Assembly: GCA_017549745.1 (NCBI GenBank) | Contig: JAFYUA010000346.1 | Location: 1-6,013 of the forward strand | Length of the DNA stretch: 6,013 nucleotides | From: Clostridia bacterium | GTDB taxonomy: Bacteria > Bacillota > Clostridia > UMGS1810 | Reading direction: 5' to 3' | Shown: positions 1 through 5,930 of the stretch, piece after piece | Layout: each line of letters opens with the position of its first letter | Numbering within the stretch: the stretch's first letter is position 1 | Program-made: the position numbers and the translations under genes | The notes under the pieces: model-generated | Databases searched by the model: none | Seen by the model: the letters and a program-made list of their open reading frames with translations, nothing else | Told to the model about the DNA's origin: nothing

Positions 1-7
1 AACAATT

Positions 8-14
8 CCTCCTT
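8..14 (-). promoter_or_regulatory. ribosome binding site of the next operon gene (start codon off the left edge)
   Basis: On the minus strand the sequence AAGGAGG lies 8 bases after the hpt stop codon. It is a near-perfect Shine-Dalgarno sequence. The only start-like codon before the edge, TTG at 5-3, is just 2 bases away and too close to use, so the real start lies just outside the window. In many Bacillota the gene after tilS-hpt is ftsH, the membrane AAA+ protease, which is the expected neighbour (inference from family gene order). Confidence 0.8.
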
Positions 15-22
15 GTATGACA

Positions 23-568
23 TTATGAATATATATGTTCTTTTAAAACTCCCACATAGGGTAGGTCTCTGTACTTTTGGGCATAGTCCAGGCCGTAACC
101 CACAATAAAATAGTCTTCTTCAATGATAAAACCTACATATTCAGCTTCAACATTTTGTTTGCGTCTGGAGGGTTTGTCGATGAAGGTGGCTATTTTAACA
201 GATGCAGGATTTTTTTGCTTTATGTATTCAATCAATCTGGCAATAGTGTATCCACTGTCGATTATGTCTTCCACAATAATAACATCCTTGCCTTCGATAT
301 CAAGTGACAAATCTTTTTTTAGCATAAATTCACCACTACTTGATGTGCTGTTACCATATGTGGATACCTGAATGAAATCCACACAACTGTCTATAGTGAT
401 TTTTTTTAATAAATCAGCGGTGAACATAAATGAACCGTTGAGAACTGATATGAAAGTAACTTCTTTGCCTTCATAATCCTCAGAGATTTCTTTTCCTAAT
501 TCACTTATTCTAAGATTGATTTTTTCTTCGGTAAGCAAAATTTTTTCGCACACATTACGCATGGACAT
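23..568 (-). CDS. hpt: hypoxanthine(-guanine) phosphoribosyltransferase
   Basis: This 181-residue protein is a complete type I phosphoribosyltransferase of the purine salvage HPRT family. Such cytosolic enzymes join hypoxanthine (often also guanine) to PRPP, giving IMP or GMP and pyrophosphate. Visible motifs are the pyrophosphate-loop segment LNGSFMF (about 43-49), the flexible-loop region STYGNSTSSSG (about 69-79), the PRPP-binding signature VIIVEDIIDSGYT (96-108) with acidic pair E100-D101, and the C-terminal purine-binding block around VGYGLDYAQKYRDLP (156-170). Length is normal for the family. The ATG at 568 is chosen because an AAAGGAG ribosome binding site sits 10 bases upstream; a second in-frame ATG two codons later is too far from it. 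The gene starts 4 bases after tilS stops, so translation is probably coupled. In Bacillus, HPRT is inhibited by (p)ppGpp; whether that holds here cannot be read from this sequence alone. The call is very secure. Confidence 0.97.
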   Translation of the reverse strand: MSMRNVCEKILLTEEKINLRISELGKEISEDYEGKEVTFISVLNGSFMFTADLLKKITIDSCVDFIQVSTYGNSTSSSGEFMLKKDLSLDIEGKDVIIVEDIIDSGYTIARLIEYIKQKNPASVKIATFIDKPSRRKQNVEAEYVGFIIEEDYFIVGYGLDYAQKYRDLPYVGVLKEHIYS

Positions 569-572
569 GATG

Positions 573-1931
573 CTATTTCTCCTTTATCATTTGTATTTTT
601 AAAATTTTTTGAGTCGTGTGAGTAACTTTATATAATTCACTGATACGGTAGGGGACAACTGCAACAAGTGTGTCGCCATCGCATAAAATCGGAACTCTAT
701 CTCTTTCATCAATCGCAATTTTAAGCTCACAAAAAAGATTTTTGAGCTTTTTTGTGCCATTCATGCCATAAGGAATTATTCTGTCACCATCTCGGCGTGA
801 ACGCAAAATTAAATCATTCTCAACTTTGTCATAGTCAATATATAGTGCACTATCATTTTTGAATTCAGCTTTCGGGGCAAAGGTTATTTCACATGTATCA
901 AATTCATTGATCTTTATGCTATCGCCGGGATTTATTTTATATTCAAACGGTTGAGTAACTGATGTACTATTTGACAAAATGATTTTATCAAATGCTATGG
1001 TAGCAGTGACCCCCATGGGCATGTTATATCTGTTGCCTGAGCTAAGATGTTGCAGCAAAATGTCAACATGCTTTCCTTCGATGTTTTGAGCACTGCCCAG
1101 CAGAAGTGAAAATGCCAGATAAATTATTCGCTTTTTTATTGAAATATGCTGATTATCAAAGATGGTTTTATCTATTATGACATTGCCAGAGTCCTGATAC
1201 ACACAATTTAAGCTTTCCGCCTGAAGCGACATAAATTCATCATCAGACCGTAGTGTTTTGGTGTTTGAAAAAATAGTCCTTACTACAGATGGATTTATCT
1301 CTGTCATTGTTTTAATGAGATTGTTTCTCACTTTGTTTCTTGTGTATTCATCACTGAAATTTGTTTTGTCTGTACAATATATAATGCCGTTGGCAGAAAG
1401 ATATTCTTCAATTTCTTTCCTCTCGATATTGTACATTGGTCTGATAATATTTTTGTTGACCGGCTTTATACCGCAAAGACCATTGAGAGAACATCCTCTT
1501 ATCATATTTATTATAGTGGTTTCAACACTATCATTCATATTATGCGCTATGGCAATTTTGTTAAACCCATTAGAGTGGCAAAGAGAATTAAAATATTCGT
1601 ATCTTTTGATTCTGCCTGCATTTTCCTCTGAGGTTTTTAATTCAGAAGCAATAGAAGGAATATCGAAAGAAGTTGTATAAAATACAACATCATACTTTGC
1701 ACAAATCTTTTTGCAAAATTTCTGGTCTTCATCTGCTTCCTGACCTCTGATGCCGTGGTACACATGAGCAGCATAAAGCTCAAAACCCATGCTTTTTCTG
1801 AGGTTACAAAGCCCAACAAGAAGCATAACAGAATCTGCTCCGCCTGATAGACCAACAAGCACTTTGTCGCCTGCTGAAATCATGTTATATTCAATTATAT
1901 TATTGCGAAATTTGTCAAGAATAGAAAACAA
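573..1931 (-). CDS. tilS: tRNA(Ile)-lysidine synthetase TilS
   Basis: TilS attaches lysine to C34 of the CAU anticodon of tRNA-Ile2 using ATP, switching the tRNA from methionine to isoleucine and letting it read AUA codons. It is normally essential. The 452-residue protein has the full domain order. The N-terminal PP-loop ATPase carries SGGADS (29-34), a HGIRG...ADED block (59-69) and AHNMNDSVETT (129-139). The tRNA-binding part follows, with YTRNKVRNNLI (196-206). The C-terminal TilS domain shows RRDGDRIIPYGMNGTKKLK (379-397) and YRISELYKVT (428-437). In the HGIRG block the residue before the histidine is Tyr, where Asn is common; the histidine is kept. The start is TTG, not ATG: there is no ATG before residue 17, which would cut close to the ATP loop, and the TTG start gives the usual spacing to that loop. 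The start lies 3 bases after the dnaB stop. Family assignment is secure; the exact start is less so because its ribosome binding site is 12 bases away. Confidence 0.96.
   Translation of the reverse strand: MFSILDKFRNNIIEYNMISAGDKVLVGLSGGADSVMLLVGLCNLRKSMGFELYAAHVYHGIRGQEADEDQKFCKKICAKYDVVFYTTSFDIPSIASELKTSEENAGRIKRYEYFNSLCHSNGFNKIAIAHNMNDSVETTIINMIRGCSLNGLCGIKPVNKNIIRPMYNIERKEIEEYLSANGIIYCTDKTNFSDEYTRNKVRNNLIKTMTEINPSVVRTIFSNTKTLRSDDEFMSLQAESLNCVYQDSGNVIIDKTIFDNQHISIKKRIIYLAFSLLLGSAQNIEGKHVDILLQHLSSGNRYNMPMGVTATIAFDKIILSNSTSVTQPFEYKINPGDSIKINEFDTCEITFAPKAEFKNDSALYIDYDKVENDLILRSRRDGDRIIPYGMNGTKKLKNLFCELKIAIDERDRVPILCDGDTLVAVVPYRISELYKVTHTTQKILKIQMIKEK
579..585 (-). promoter_or_regulatory. hpt ribosome binding site inside the tilS 3' end
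   Basis: AAAGGAG on the minus strand, 10 bases before the hpt ATG at 568. It lies within the last codons of tilS (those for Ile-Lys-Glu before the final Lys), so ribosomes finishing tilS pass directly over the hpt initiation site. It decides the hpt start at 568 over the ATG at 562. Confidence 0.85.
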
Positions 1932-1934
1932 ATG

Positions 1935-3269
1935 TTATTGCATCTCCTTAACATTCTGTTCAATATTAGTGAACCTTGTATATTCACCACGCCAACCAAG
2001 CTTCACGGTTCCTGTGCTGCCATGTCTGAATTTTGCGATTATGCACTCGGAAATATTTTTTTCTTGAGAATCTTTGTTGTAATAATCATCTCTGTACAAA
2101 AACATAACCATATCTGCATCTTGCTCGATTGCGCCGGAATCTCTGAGATCACTGAGCACAGGGCGATGATCAGAGCGCTGCTCAGAGGCACGGCTAAGCT
2201 GCGAAAGACAAATGACAGGAACATTAAGCTCCTTTGCCATTATTTTGAGCAGACGGCTATTGTCAGCCACTTCGTTTTGCCTGCTTTCTTTGTTGTTGCC
2301 CTGAATCAGCTGCAAATAGTCGATGATAACAAGACCGAGTTCGCCTTTAAGTTTGAGACGGCGGCATTTTGACTTAATTTCAGTCACTGTTATACCTGCT
2401 GTATCGTCCATGTATATAGGTGCACTAAGCAAATGATTGTATGTGGAGGCGAGCTTTCCGATGTCATCCTGACCCACATCGGCTACGCGCATTTTTTCAT
2501 TGGAAATAAGAGCCTCAGAACACAAAATTCTGTTGGTGAGCTGTTCTTTGCTCATTTCCAGGCTGAATATCGCAACAGGGACTTTTGCATGAAGTGCCGC
2601 GTTAGTAGCTATGTTAAGAGCAAAGCTGGTTTTTCCCATGGCGGGTCTTGCTGCTATCAAGATAAGGTCAGATGGCTGAAAACCTGTGGTCTGAAGGTCC
2701 AGAATTTTAAATCCGCTGGACACTCCGGTAACCTTTTCTTTATTATGCGCATTTTCTTCGATTCTTGCCAATGTTTCAGGCAATACTTCTTTTATATGTA
2801 CAAGGTCGTTTGTGGTCTTGTTTTGCAGAATATCAAAAATCTTCTTTTCGGCAGAGCTCAAAATAACCGGCAATTCATCTTTTTGCTCATAGCTTATAGA
2901 TGCAATGTCATTTCCGGCGTTGATGAGGTTTCTCAAAATAGCCTTATCTTTCACTATTTTGATGTGGTATTTCAGATTTGATGTTGTCGAAACCATCAGT
3001 CTGATTTTGGTAAGATATTCAATTCCGCCAACAATATCGAAGTTTGGACCAAGTTGACTTTTAAGTGTTACAAAATCAATAGGCTCAGCTTTATTAGACA
3101 CTTCAAGCATGGCTTTGTATATAACCCGATGCTGTTCGAGATAAAATTCATCTGCGCGAAGGGTGCTCATAACATCGGGAATACAATCATTATCAAAAAT
3201 TATAGAGCCAAGTACATATTGTTCTGCTTCCAAGTTGCAGGGCATGCTTCTTATGGTATCGGCTGCCAT
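1935..3269 (-). CDS. dnaB: replicative DNA helicase DnaB (DnaC in Bacillus naming)
   Basis: This is the hexameric ring helicase that unwinds DNA ahead of the replication fork and recruits primase. The protein has 444 residues, a normal length with no intein. The N-terminal primase-interacting domain (about 10-110) begins with PCNLEAEQYVLGSI. After a helical linker comes the RecA-like motor domain. Visible motifs are Walker A ARPAMGKTS (207-215, K213 and T214), SLEMS with catalytic Glu238, Walker B LVIIDYLQL (313-321, D317), the SQLSR motif (356-360), the LRDSGAIEQDAD block (375-386) and the arginine-finger segment FRHGSTGT (414-421). The stretch RQNEVADNSRLLK differs slightly from the more usual EVSEISR form. 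The ATG at 3269 is chosen because AAAGGAG lies 8 bases upstream; an in-frame GTG at 3290 would lack this site and overlap rplI. It sits 13 bases after rplI, a pairing also seen in Bacillus. Confidence 0.97.
   Translation of the reverse strand: MAADTIRSMPCNLEAEQYVLGSIIFDNDCIPDVMSTLRADEFYLEQHRVIYKAMLEVSNKAEPIDFVTLKSQLGPNFDIVGGIEYLTKIRLMVSTTSNLKYHIKIVKDKAILRNLINAGNDIASISYEQKDELPVILSSAEKKIFDILQNKTTNDLVHIKEVLPETLARIEENAHNKEKVTGVSSGFKILDLQTTGFQPSDLILIAARPAMGKTSFALNIATNAALHAKVPVAIFSLEMSKEQLTNRILCSEALISNEKMRVADVGQDDIGKLASTYNHLLSAPIYMDDTAGITVTEIKSKCRRLKLKGELGLVIIDYLQLIQGNNKESRQNEVADNSRLLKIMAKELNVPVICLSQLSRASEQRSDHRPVLSDLRDSGAIEQDADMVMFLYRDDYYNKDSQEKNISECIIAKFRHGSTGTVKLGWRGEYTRFTNIEQNVKEMQ
1944..1949 (-). 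promoter_or_regulatory. tilS ribosome binding site inside the dnaB 3' end
   Basis: AAGGAG on the minus strand is made by the Lys-Glu codons four and three from the end of dnaB. It lies 12 bases before the TTG start of tilS, a little longer than ideal. The weak start codon and loose spacing suggest modest tilS translation, helped by coupling to dnaB. Confidence 0.7.
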
Positions 3270-3277
3270 TGGTCTTT

Positions 3278-3284
3278 CTCCTTT
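3278..3284 (-). promoter_or_regulatory. dnaB ribosome binding site overlapping the rplI stop
   Basis: AAAGGAG on the minus strand overlaps the last two bases of the rplI TAA stop codon and stands 8 bases before the dnaB ATG at 3269. This fixes the dnaB start and implies translational coupling of rplI and dnaB. Confidence 0.88.
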
Positions 3285-3729
3285 ATTCACTCAAAATACT
3301 AACTGTAAGAGTACCTACGATTCCGGGATGGAGTTTTACTTCAACCTTGTGAGTACCCACTGTTTTAATGCCATCGGGCAATACAATCTTCTTTTTGTCT
3401 ATTGTGAGACCAAACTGTTTATTTATACTTTCGGCAAGCTCTTTACTGGTTATTGAACCAAAAAGTTTTCCGTTGTCTCCGCTTTTCGCGGTGAGCTTTA
3501 GATTGATTTGCGAAAGCTTTTGTTTGAGGGCTTCGGCTTTTTCAATCTCTTGTTGTTTTTTAAAGTTTTCAGAGTCTTTTTTACCTTTGTAGTCGTTTAT
3601 ATTAGCATTTGTGGCTTCAATTGCATAACCCTTTGGTATAAGGAAGTTTTTGGCATAGCCGTCACTGATATTTTTTTCTTCGCCTACTTTTCCCTGACCT
3701 TTGAGGTCTTTTATAAATATTACTTTCAT
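3283..3729 (-). CDS. rplI: 50S ribosomal protein L9
   Basis: L9 binds 23S rRNA near the L1 stalk with its N-terminal domain and extends outward on a long helix; it helps keep the reading frame. The 148-residue length is standard. The N-terminal domain starts MKVIFIKDLKGQGK and carries the L9 signature at G13-G34 (conserved G13, G16, G24, Y25, N28, F29, L30, G34), with Ile21 where Val is most common. Residues of about 40-75 form the charged connecting helix rich in Lys and Glu. The C-terminal domain includes GDNGKLFGSIT and ends near HPGIVGTLTVSI. The ATG at 3729 is chosen because it has the AAAGGA site 9 bases upstream and gives the conserved family N-terminus. A longer in-frame start at 3759, overlapping the gdpP stop, adds ten atypical residues and has no ribosome binding site. 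It lies 26 bases after gdpP. Confidence 0.98.
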   Translation of the reverse strand: MKVIFIKDLKGQGKVGEEKNISDGYAKNFLIPKGYAIEATNANINDYKGKKDSENFKKQQEIEKAEALKQKLSQINLKLTAKSGDNGKLFGSITSKELAESINKQFGLTIDKKKIVLPDGIKTVGTHKVEVKLHPGIVGTLTVSILSE

Positions 3730-3738
3730 TTTATAACA

Positions 3739-3744
3739 TCCTTT
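3739..3744 (-). promoter_or_regulatory. rplI ribosome binding site
   Basis: AAAGGA on the minus strand, 9 bases before the rplI ATG at 3729. It supports this ATG over the upstream in-frame ATG at 3759 that overlaps the gdpP stop codon in an ATGA arrangement. Confidence 0.8.
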
Positions 3745-3755
3745 CAAAAATTTTA

Positions 3756-5747
3756 TCATTCAAAATATTCATCAATTGCAGTTTTCAAAAGCTTGGTAAC
3801 TTCGTCAACTGTGGTGTCTGTGAGCTGCGCACCTGCAATTGTCATATGACCGCCGCCACCGAGCTTTTCGGTGATGAGCTGAACATTAATGTCACCAAAA
3901 GAACGAGCACTGACGATTATTTTATCACCCATATCACAGATTACAAACGAAGAAGATATATCTGTGATATTAAGCAGTTCATCAGCCGCCTGAGCCACAA
4001 TTGTTTGCATATCTTCGTCATTTTTTGTGCAGGTTGCAATTGCGACCTTGTTCTTGTATGTTGAAGCGTTTTCGATTATAGCCCATTTCTTTACGAAAGT
4101 ATTGAGGTTAATCTGGAACAGCTTCTTCACTTCGATGGTATCAACGCCCCGTCTTTTAAGATATGAAGCGGCTTCAAAGGTTCTTACACCTGTTTTGAAA
4201 GTGAAGTTTTTGGTGTCCATGAATATTCCTGCATAAAGAGCTTCGGCTTCAGATTTTTTCAGCTCCACATCATCGATATACTGAAGAATCTCGGTGATTA
4301 ATTCACTTGCTGATGAAGCGTATGGCTCGTGATATGTTATGAGCGAATCTTTTATAAAATCTGTGCTTTTGCGGTGATGATCGATTACGATGATGTTTTT
4401 GCTCACATCAATCAATGCAGGTTCTTCCACCATGGAATACTTTTGGGTGTCTACAACAAAAAGCAGAGTGTCGGGAGTTATATATTCATTGGCATATGGC
4501 TTATTTACGATGATATCATTATATTCGCTTCCATATTTTGATAAAAATCGTTCTACAGTCTGATTGTATGTGTCAAGCAAAATTTTAGCATCTTTGCCAA
4601 GCGAGCGAATGATAGAATATAAACCAATGGCAGAGCCAAGCACATCCACATCGGCATATCTGTGACCCATGATTATTATCTGATTGGCATCCTGGATGAT
4701 TTCTTTCATCGCCTGAGACACAACTCTCGCCTTAACTCTTGTTCGTTTTTCAATCTCTTTGGTCTTTCCGCCATAGAAGTGATATTGTTCATTGTCTTTT
4801 ATGACAACCTGGTCACCACCACGACCCAGCGCCATATCAAGCGCTGAATAAGCAAAGGCATCGTTTTGCTGAATACCTGAGCCATCGGTGCCTATGCCCA
4901 CACTGAGAGTAGGGGGCACTTTGTTGCCTGTGAGAATCGATTTAAAATTTTCTGTAAATGAAAAGGCGTCAGCAATCATTTGCTCCAAAGCAGATTTTTG
5001 AATATACATGAAAAATCTGTCTTTTTCATATTTTTTGAGTATGCCATTTGCCTCCTGAGCTACAGACTCAAGAGATTCTTCCATGAACGCAGTAAGTTGT
5101 GGCTTGTCTGCATTGGGTGTGCCTTGCATAACTTCATCATAATTGTCTATAACAAGTATGCAGCTTACAAATGCCTCGTCATGATATTTAGTTTTTAAAA
5201 TTTCGTATTTGGTATAATCATACCAGTACAATGCAATATAATAATTTTCATCTTTGCCGCTTGCGTCTGGATGAATTATATCTGCTATAATTCTATAACA
5301 GTGGTCATTATGGAAAATTTTATAGCTGAATTTATCATTTGAGGATTTATCTGTTTTGAATTTGTTTATGTCAAATTCGGGGATATAATCTGACAAAGGC
5401 AGATTATACAAAAATTCTCTGCCGCAAATATCAGCAAAGCTTTTGTTGTTCCATTCAACAGAGCCATCACTACGCACAATTGTAACCGGAATAGAAAAAT
5501 CATGAAGAGTTTTGAATGAAGTGTCACCAAGGTCTAGGTTCATGTTGTTGATATATTTGAATATTTTACTCTTTTTGTGATATTTTGCCCAAACATACAT
5601 CGAGAGTAAAACAAGAAAAATGGCAAACTCAATTAAAGCTGTTTTTACATCATAAAGAGCAGTAACCAATGAAAAAACAAATATCATCCACAAATAATAT
5701 GAAACATGTAAGGACACTGTTTTAAAGAATTTTTTAAATTGTTTCAA
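3756..5747 (-). CDS. gdpP: membrane-bound c-di-AMP phosphodiesterase GdpP (YybT family)
   Basis: GdpP hydrolyses the second messenger cyclic di-AMP to pApA and so affects potassium and osmotic balance, cell-wall stress and beta-lactam tolerance. The 663-residue protein has the family layout. Two membrane helices lie at about 16-30 and 35-53. A PAS-like domain follows (about 80-180, with IVRSDGSVEWNNKSF), then a degenerate GGDEF domain (about 190-320, ending in ALGRGGDQVVI) and the hallmark linker FYGGKTKEIEKRTRVKARV (324-342). The DHH phosphoesterase domain shows MGHRYADVD (360-368; H362, D366, D368), D433, DHH at 456-458 and D511; the DHHA1 domain ends with GGGGH (630-634). The expected metal-binding residues are all present, so it should be active. 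The start is TTG at 5747, with GGGGTGA 7 bases upstream; the next Met is residue 21, inside the first membrane helix. In Bacillus the enzyme binds heme at its PAS domain and is inhibited by ppGpp. It is the first visible gene of the operon. Confidence 0.96.
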   Translation of the reverse strand: MKQFKKFFKTVSLHVSYYLWMIFVFSLVTALYDVKTALIEFAIFLVLLSMYVWAKYHKKSKIFKYINNMNLDLGDTSFKTLHDFSIPVTIVRSDGSVEWNNKSFADICGREFLYNLPLSDYIPEFDINKFKTDKSSNDKFSYKIFHNDHCYRIIADIIHPDASGKDENYYIALYWYDYTKYEILKTKYHDEAFVSCILVIDNYDEVMQGTPNADKPQLTAFMEESLESVAQEANGILKKYEKDRFFMYIQKSALEQMIADAFSFTENFKSILTGNKVPPTLSVGIGTDGSGIQQNDAFAYSALDMALGRGGDQVVIKDNEQYHFYGGKTKEIEKRTRVKARVVSQAMKEIIQDANQIIIMGHRYADVDVLGSAIGLYSIIRSLGKDAKILLDTYNQTVERFLSKYGSEYNDIIVNKPYANEYITPDTLLFVVDTQKYSMVEEPALIDVSKNIIVIDHHRKSTDFIKDSLITYHEPYASSASELITEILQYIDDVELKKSEAEALYAGIFMDTKNFTFKTGVRTFEAASYLKRRGVDTIEVKKLFQINLNTFVKKWAIIENASTYKNKVAIATCTKNDEDMQTIVAQAADELLNITDISSSFVICDMGDKIIVSARSFGDINVQLITEKLGGGGHMTIAGAQLTDTTVDEVTKLLKTAIDEYFE

Positions 5748-5754
5748 GCAATGT

Positions 5755-5761
5755 TCACCCC
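5755..5761 (-). promoter_or_regulatory. gdpP ribosome binding site (supports a TTG start)
   Basis: GGGGTGA on the minus strand, 7 bases before TTG at 5747. It matches the GAGGTGA part of the anti-16S consensus at 6 of 7 positions. No in-frame ATG or GTG exists nearby, so this site decides the TTG start. Confidence 0.75.
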
Positions 5762-5782
5762 AAAGATAACAAGATTACCATT

Positions 5783-5799
5783 TAAACATAAATAAACAT
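5783..5799. repeat. short tandem direct repeat in the gdpP leader
   Basis: TAAACAT occurs at 5783-5789 and again at 5793-5799, exactly 10 bases apart, about one helical turn. An inverted copy of its core, TGTTTA, is at 5833-5838. The repeats lie just downstream of the predicted operon transcription start. They could be paired protein contacts or simply chance in AT-rich DNA. Confidence 0.3.
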
Positions 5800-5808
5800 T
5801 ATATTACA

Positions 5809-5830
5809 ATTTAGTATTATAACACTAAAT
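5809..5830. promoter_or_regulatory. 22-base imperfect palindrome over the gdpP -10 element, operator-like
   Basis: The left half ATTTAGTATTA and right half TAACACTAAAT are reverse complements at 10 of 11 positions, with no central loop. The centre is between 5819 and 5820, inside the predicted -10 hexamer of the operon promoter. Protein bound here would block RNA polymerase. The symmetry is seen directly; the operator role is inferred, and no regulator can be named from the sequence. Confidence 0.5.
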
Positions 5831-5844
5831 CGTGTTTAATACAA
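5816..5844 (-). promoter_or_regulatory. predicted sigma-A promoter of the gdpP-rplI-dnaB-tilS-hpt operon
   Basis: On the minus strand there is a perfect TATAAT (-10) at 5821-5816, preceded by TGT, giving an exact extended -10 (TGnTATAAT). A weak -35, TTGTAT, lies at 5844-5839 with the ideal 17-base spacing. Transcription would start near 5809, leaving a leader of about 60 bases before gdpP. A second TATAAT at 5803-5798 lacks a credible -35. No other good promoter was seen further down the operon. Confidence 0.65.
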
Positions 5845-5859
5845 GATTTATTTGATAGT

Positions 5860-5887
5860 TTTAGACATTTTTTATACTATGTATAAT
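5860..5887 (+). promoter_or_regulatory. predicted promoter of the DUF378 gene
   Basis: A perfect TATAAT at 5882-5887 has the weak -35 TTTAGA at 5860-5865 with a 16-base spacer. An overlapping alternative is TTGATA at 5852-5857 with TATACT at 5873-5878 and a short 15-base spacer. Start of transcription would be near 5894. It stands back to back with the gdpP promoter, the two -35 boxes being about 15 bases apart. Confidence 0.5.
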
Positions 5888-5915
5888 TTCTTGTGATGAT
5901 GGCAATAGTATTATG

Positions 5916-5924
5916 GGAGATGAT
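5916..5924 (+). promoter_or_regulatory. DUF378 gene ribosome binding site
   Basis: GGAGATGAT matches the extended Shine-Dalgarno GGAGGTGAT at 8 of 9 positions and ends 6 bases before the ATG at 5931. An in-frame ATG at 5913 overlaps this site and so is unlikely to be the start. Confidence 0.7.
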
Positions 5925-5930
5925 ATTGAA

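Noticed and set aside
1258..1680. 140-codon plus-strand open frame opposite tilS, reading as a hydrophobic protein
   Set aside because: It lies wholly antisense to the well-matched tilS reading frame. Its hydrophobicity is what antisense reading of Lys/Asn/Glu-rich codons produces. No ribosome binding site or family match was seen.
1932..2372. 146-codon plus-strand open frame opposite the 3' end of dnaB
   Set aside because: It is antisense to the conserved DnaB motor domain and matches no family I recognise.
2433..2981. 182-codon plus-strand open frame opposite dnaB
   Set aside because: It is fully antisense to conserved DnaB motifs, including Walker A, and its translation is Cys/Phe-rich with no recognisable domain. 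It is a shadow of the real gene.
3270..3290. GTG start for dnaB at 3290, overlapping rplI
   Set aside because: The seven extra codons contain the ribosome binding site that serves the ATG at 3269, and no such site precedes the GTG.
3750..3758. Possible extended -10 (TGATAAAAT) for an internal rplI promoter, minus strand
   Set aside because: There is no -35, and the predicted transcript would begin inside the rplI ribosome binding site, leaving it without a usable leader.
3730..3759. N-terminal extension of L9 from an ATG overlapping the gdpP stop (ATGA)
   Set aside because: The ten added residues do not fit the conserved L9 N-terminus, and the ATG at 3759 has no ribosome binding site, while the ATG at 3729 has one at good spacing.
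5748..5808. Riboswitch or attenuator in the gdpP leader (for example a c-di-AMP ydaO-type element)
   Set aside because: The predicted leader is only about 60 bases, very AT-rich, with no stable stems and no run of T after a hairpin; it is too short for a known c-di-AMP riboswitch.
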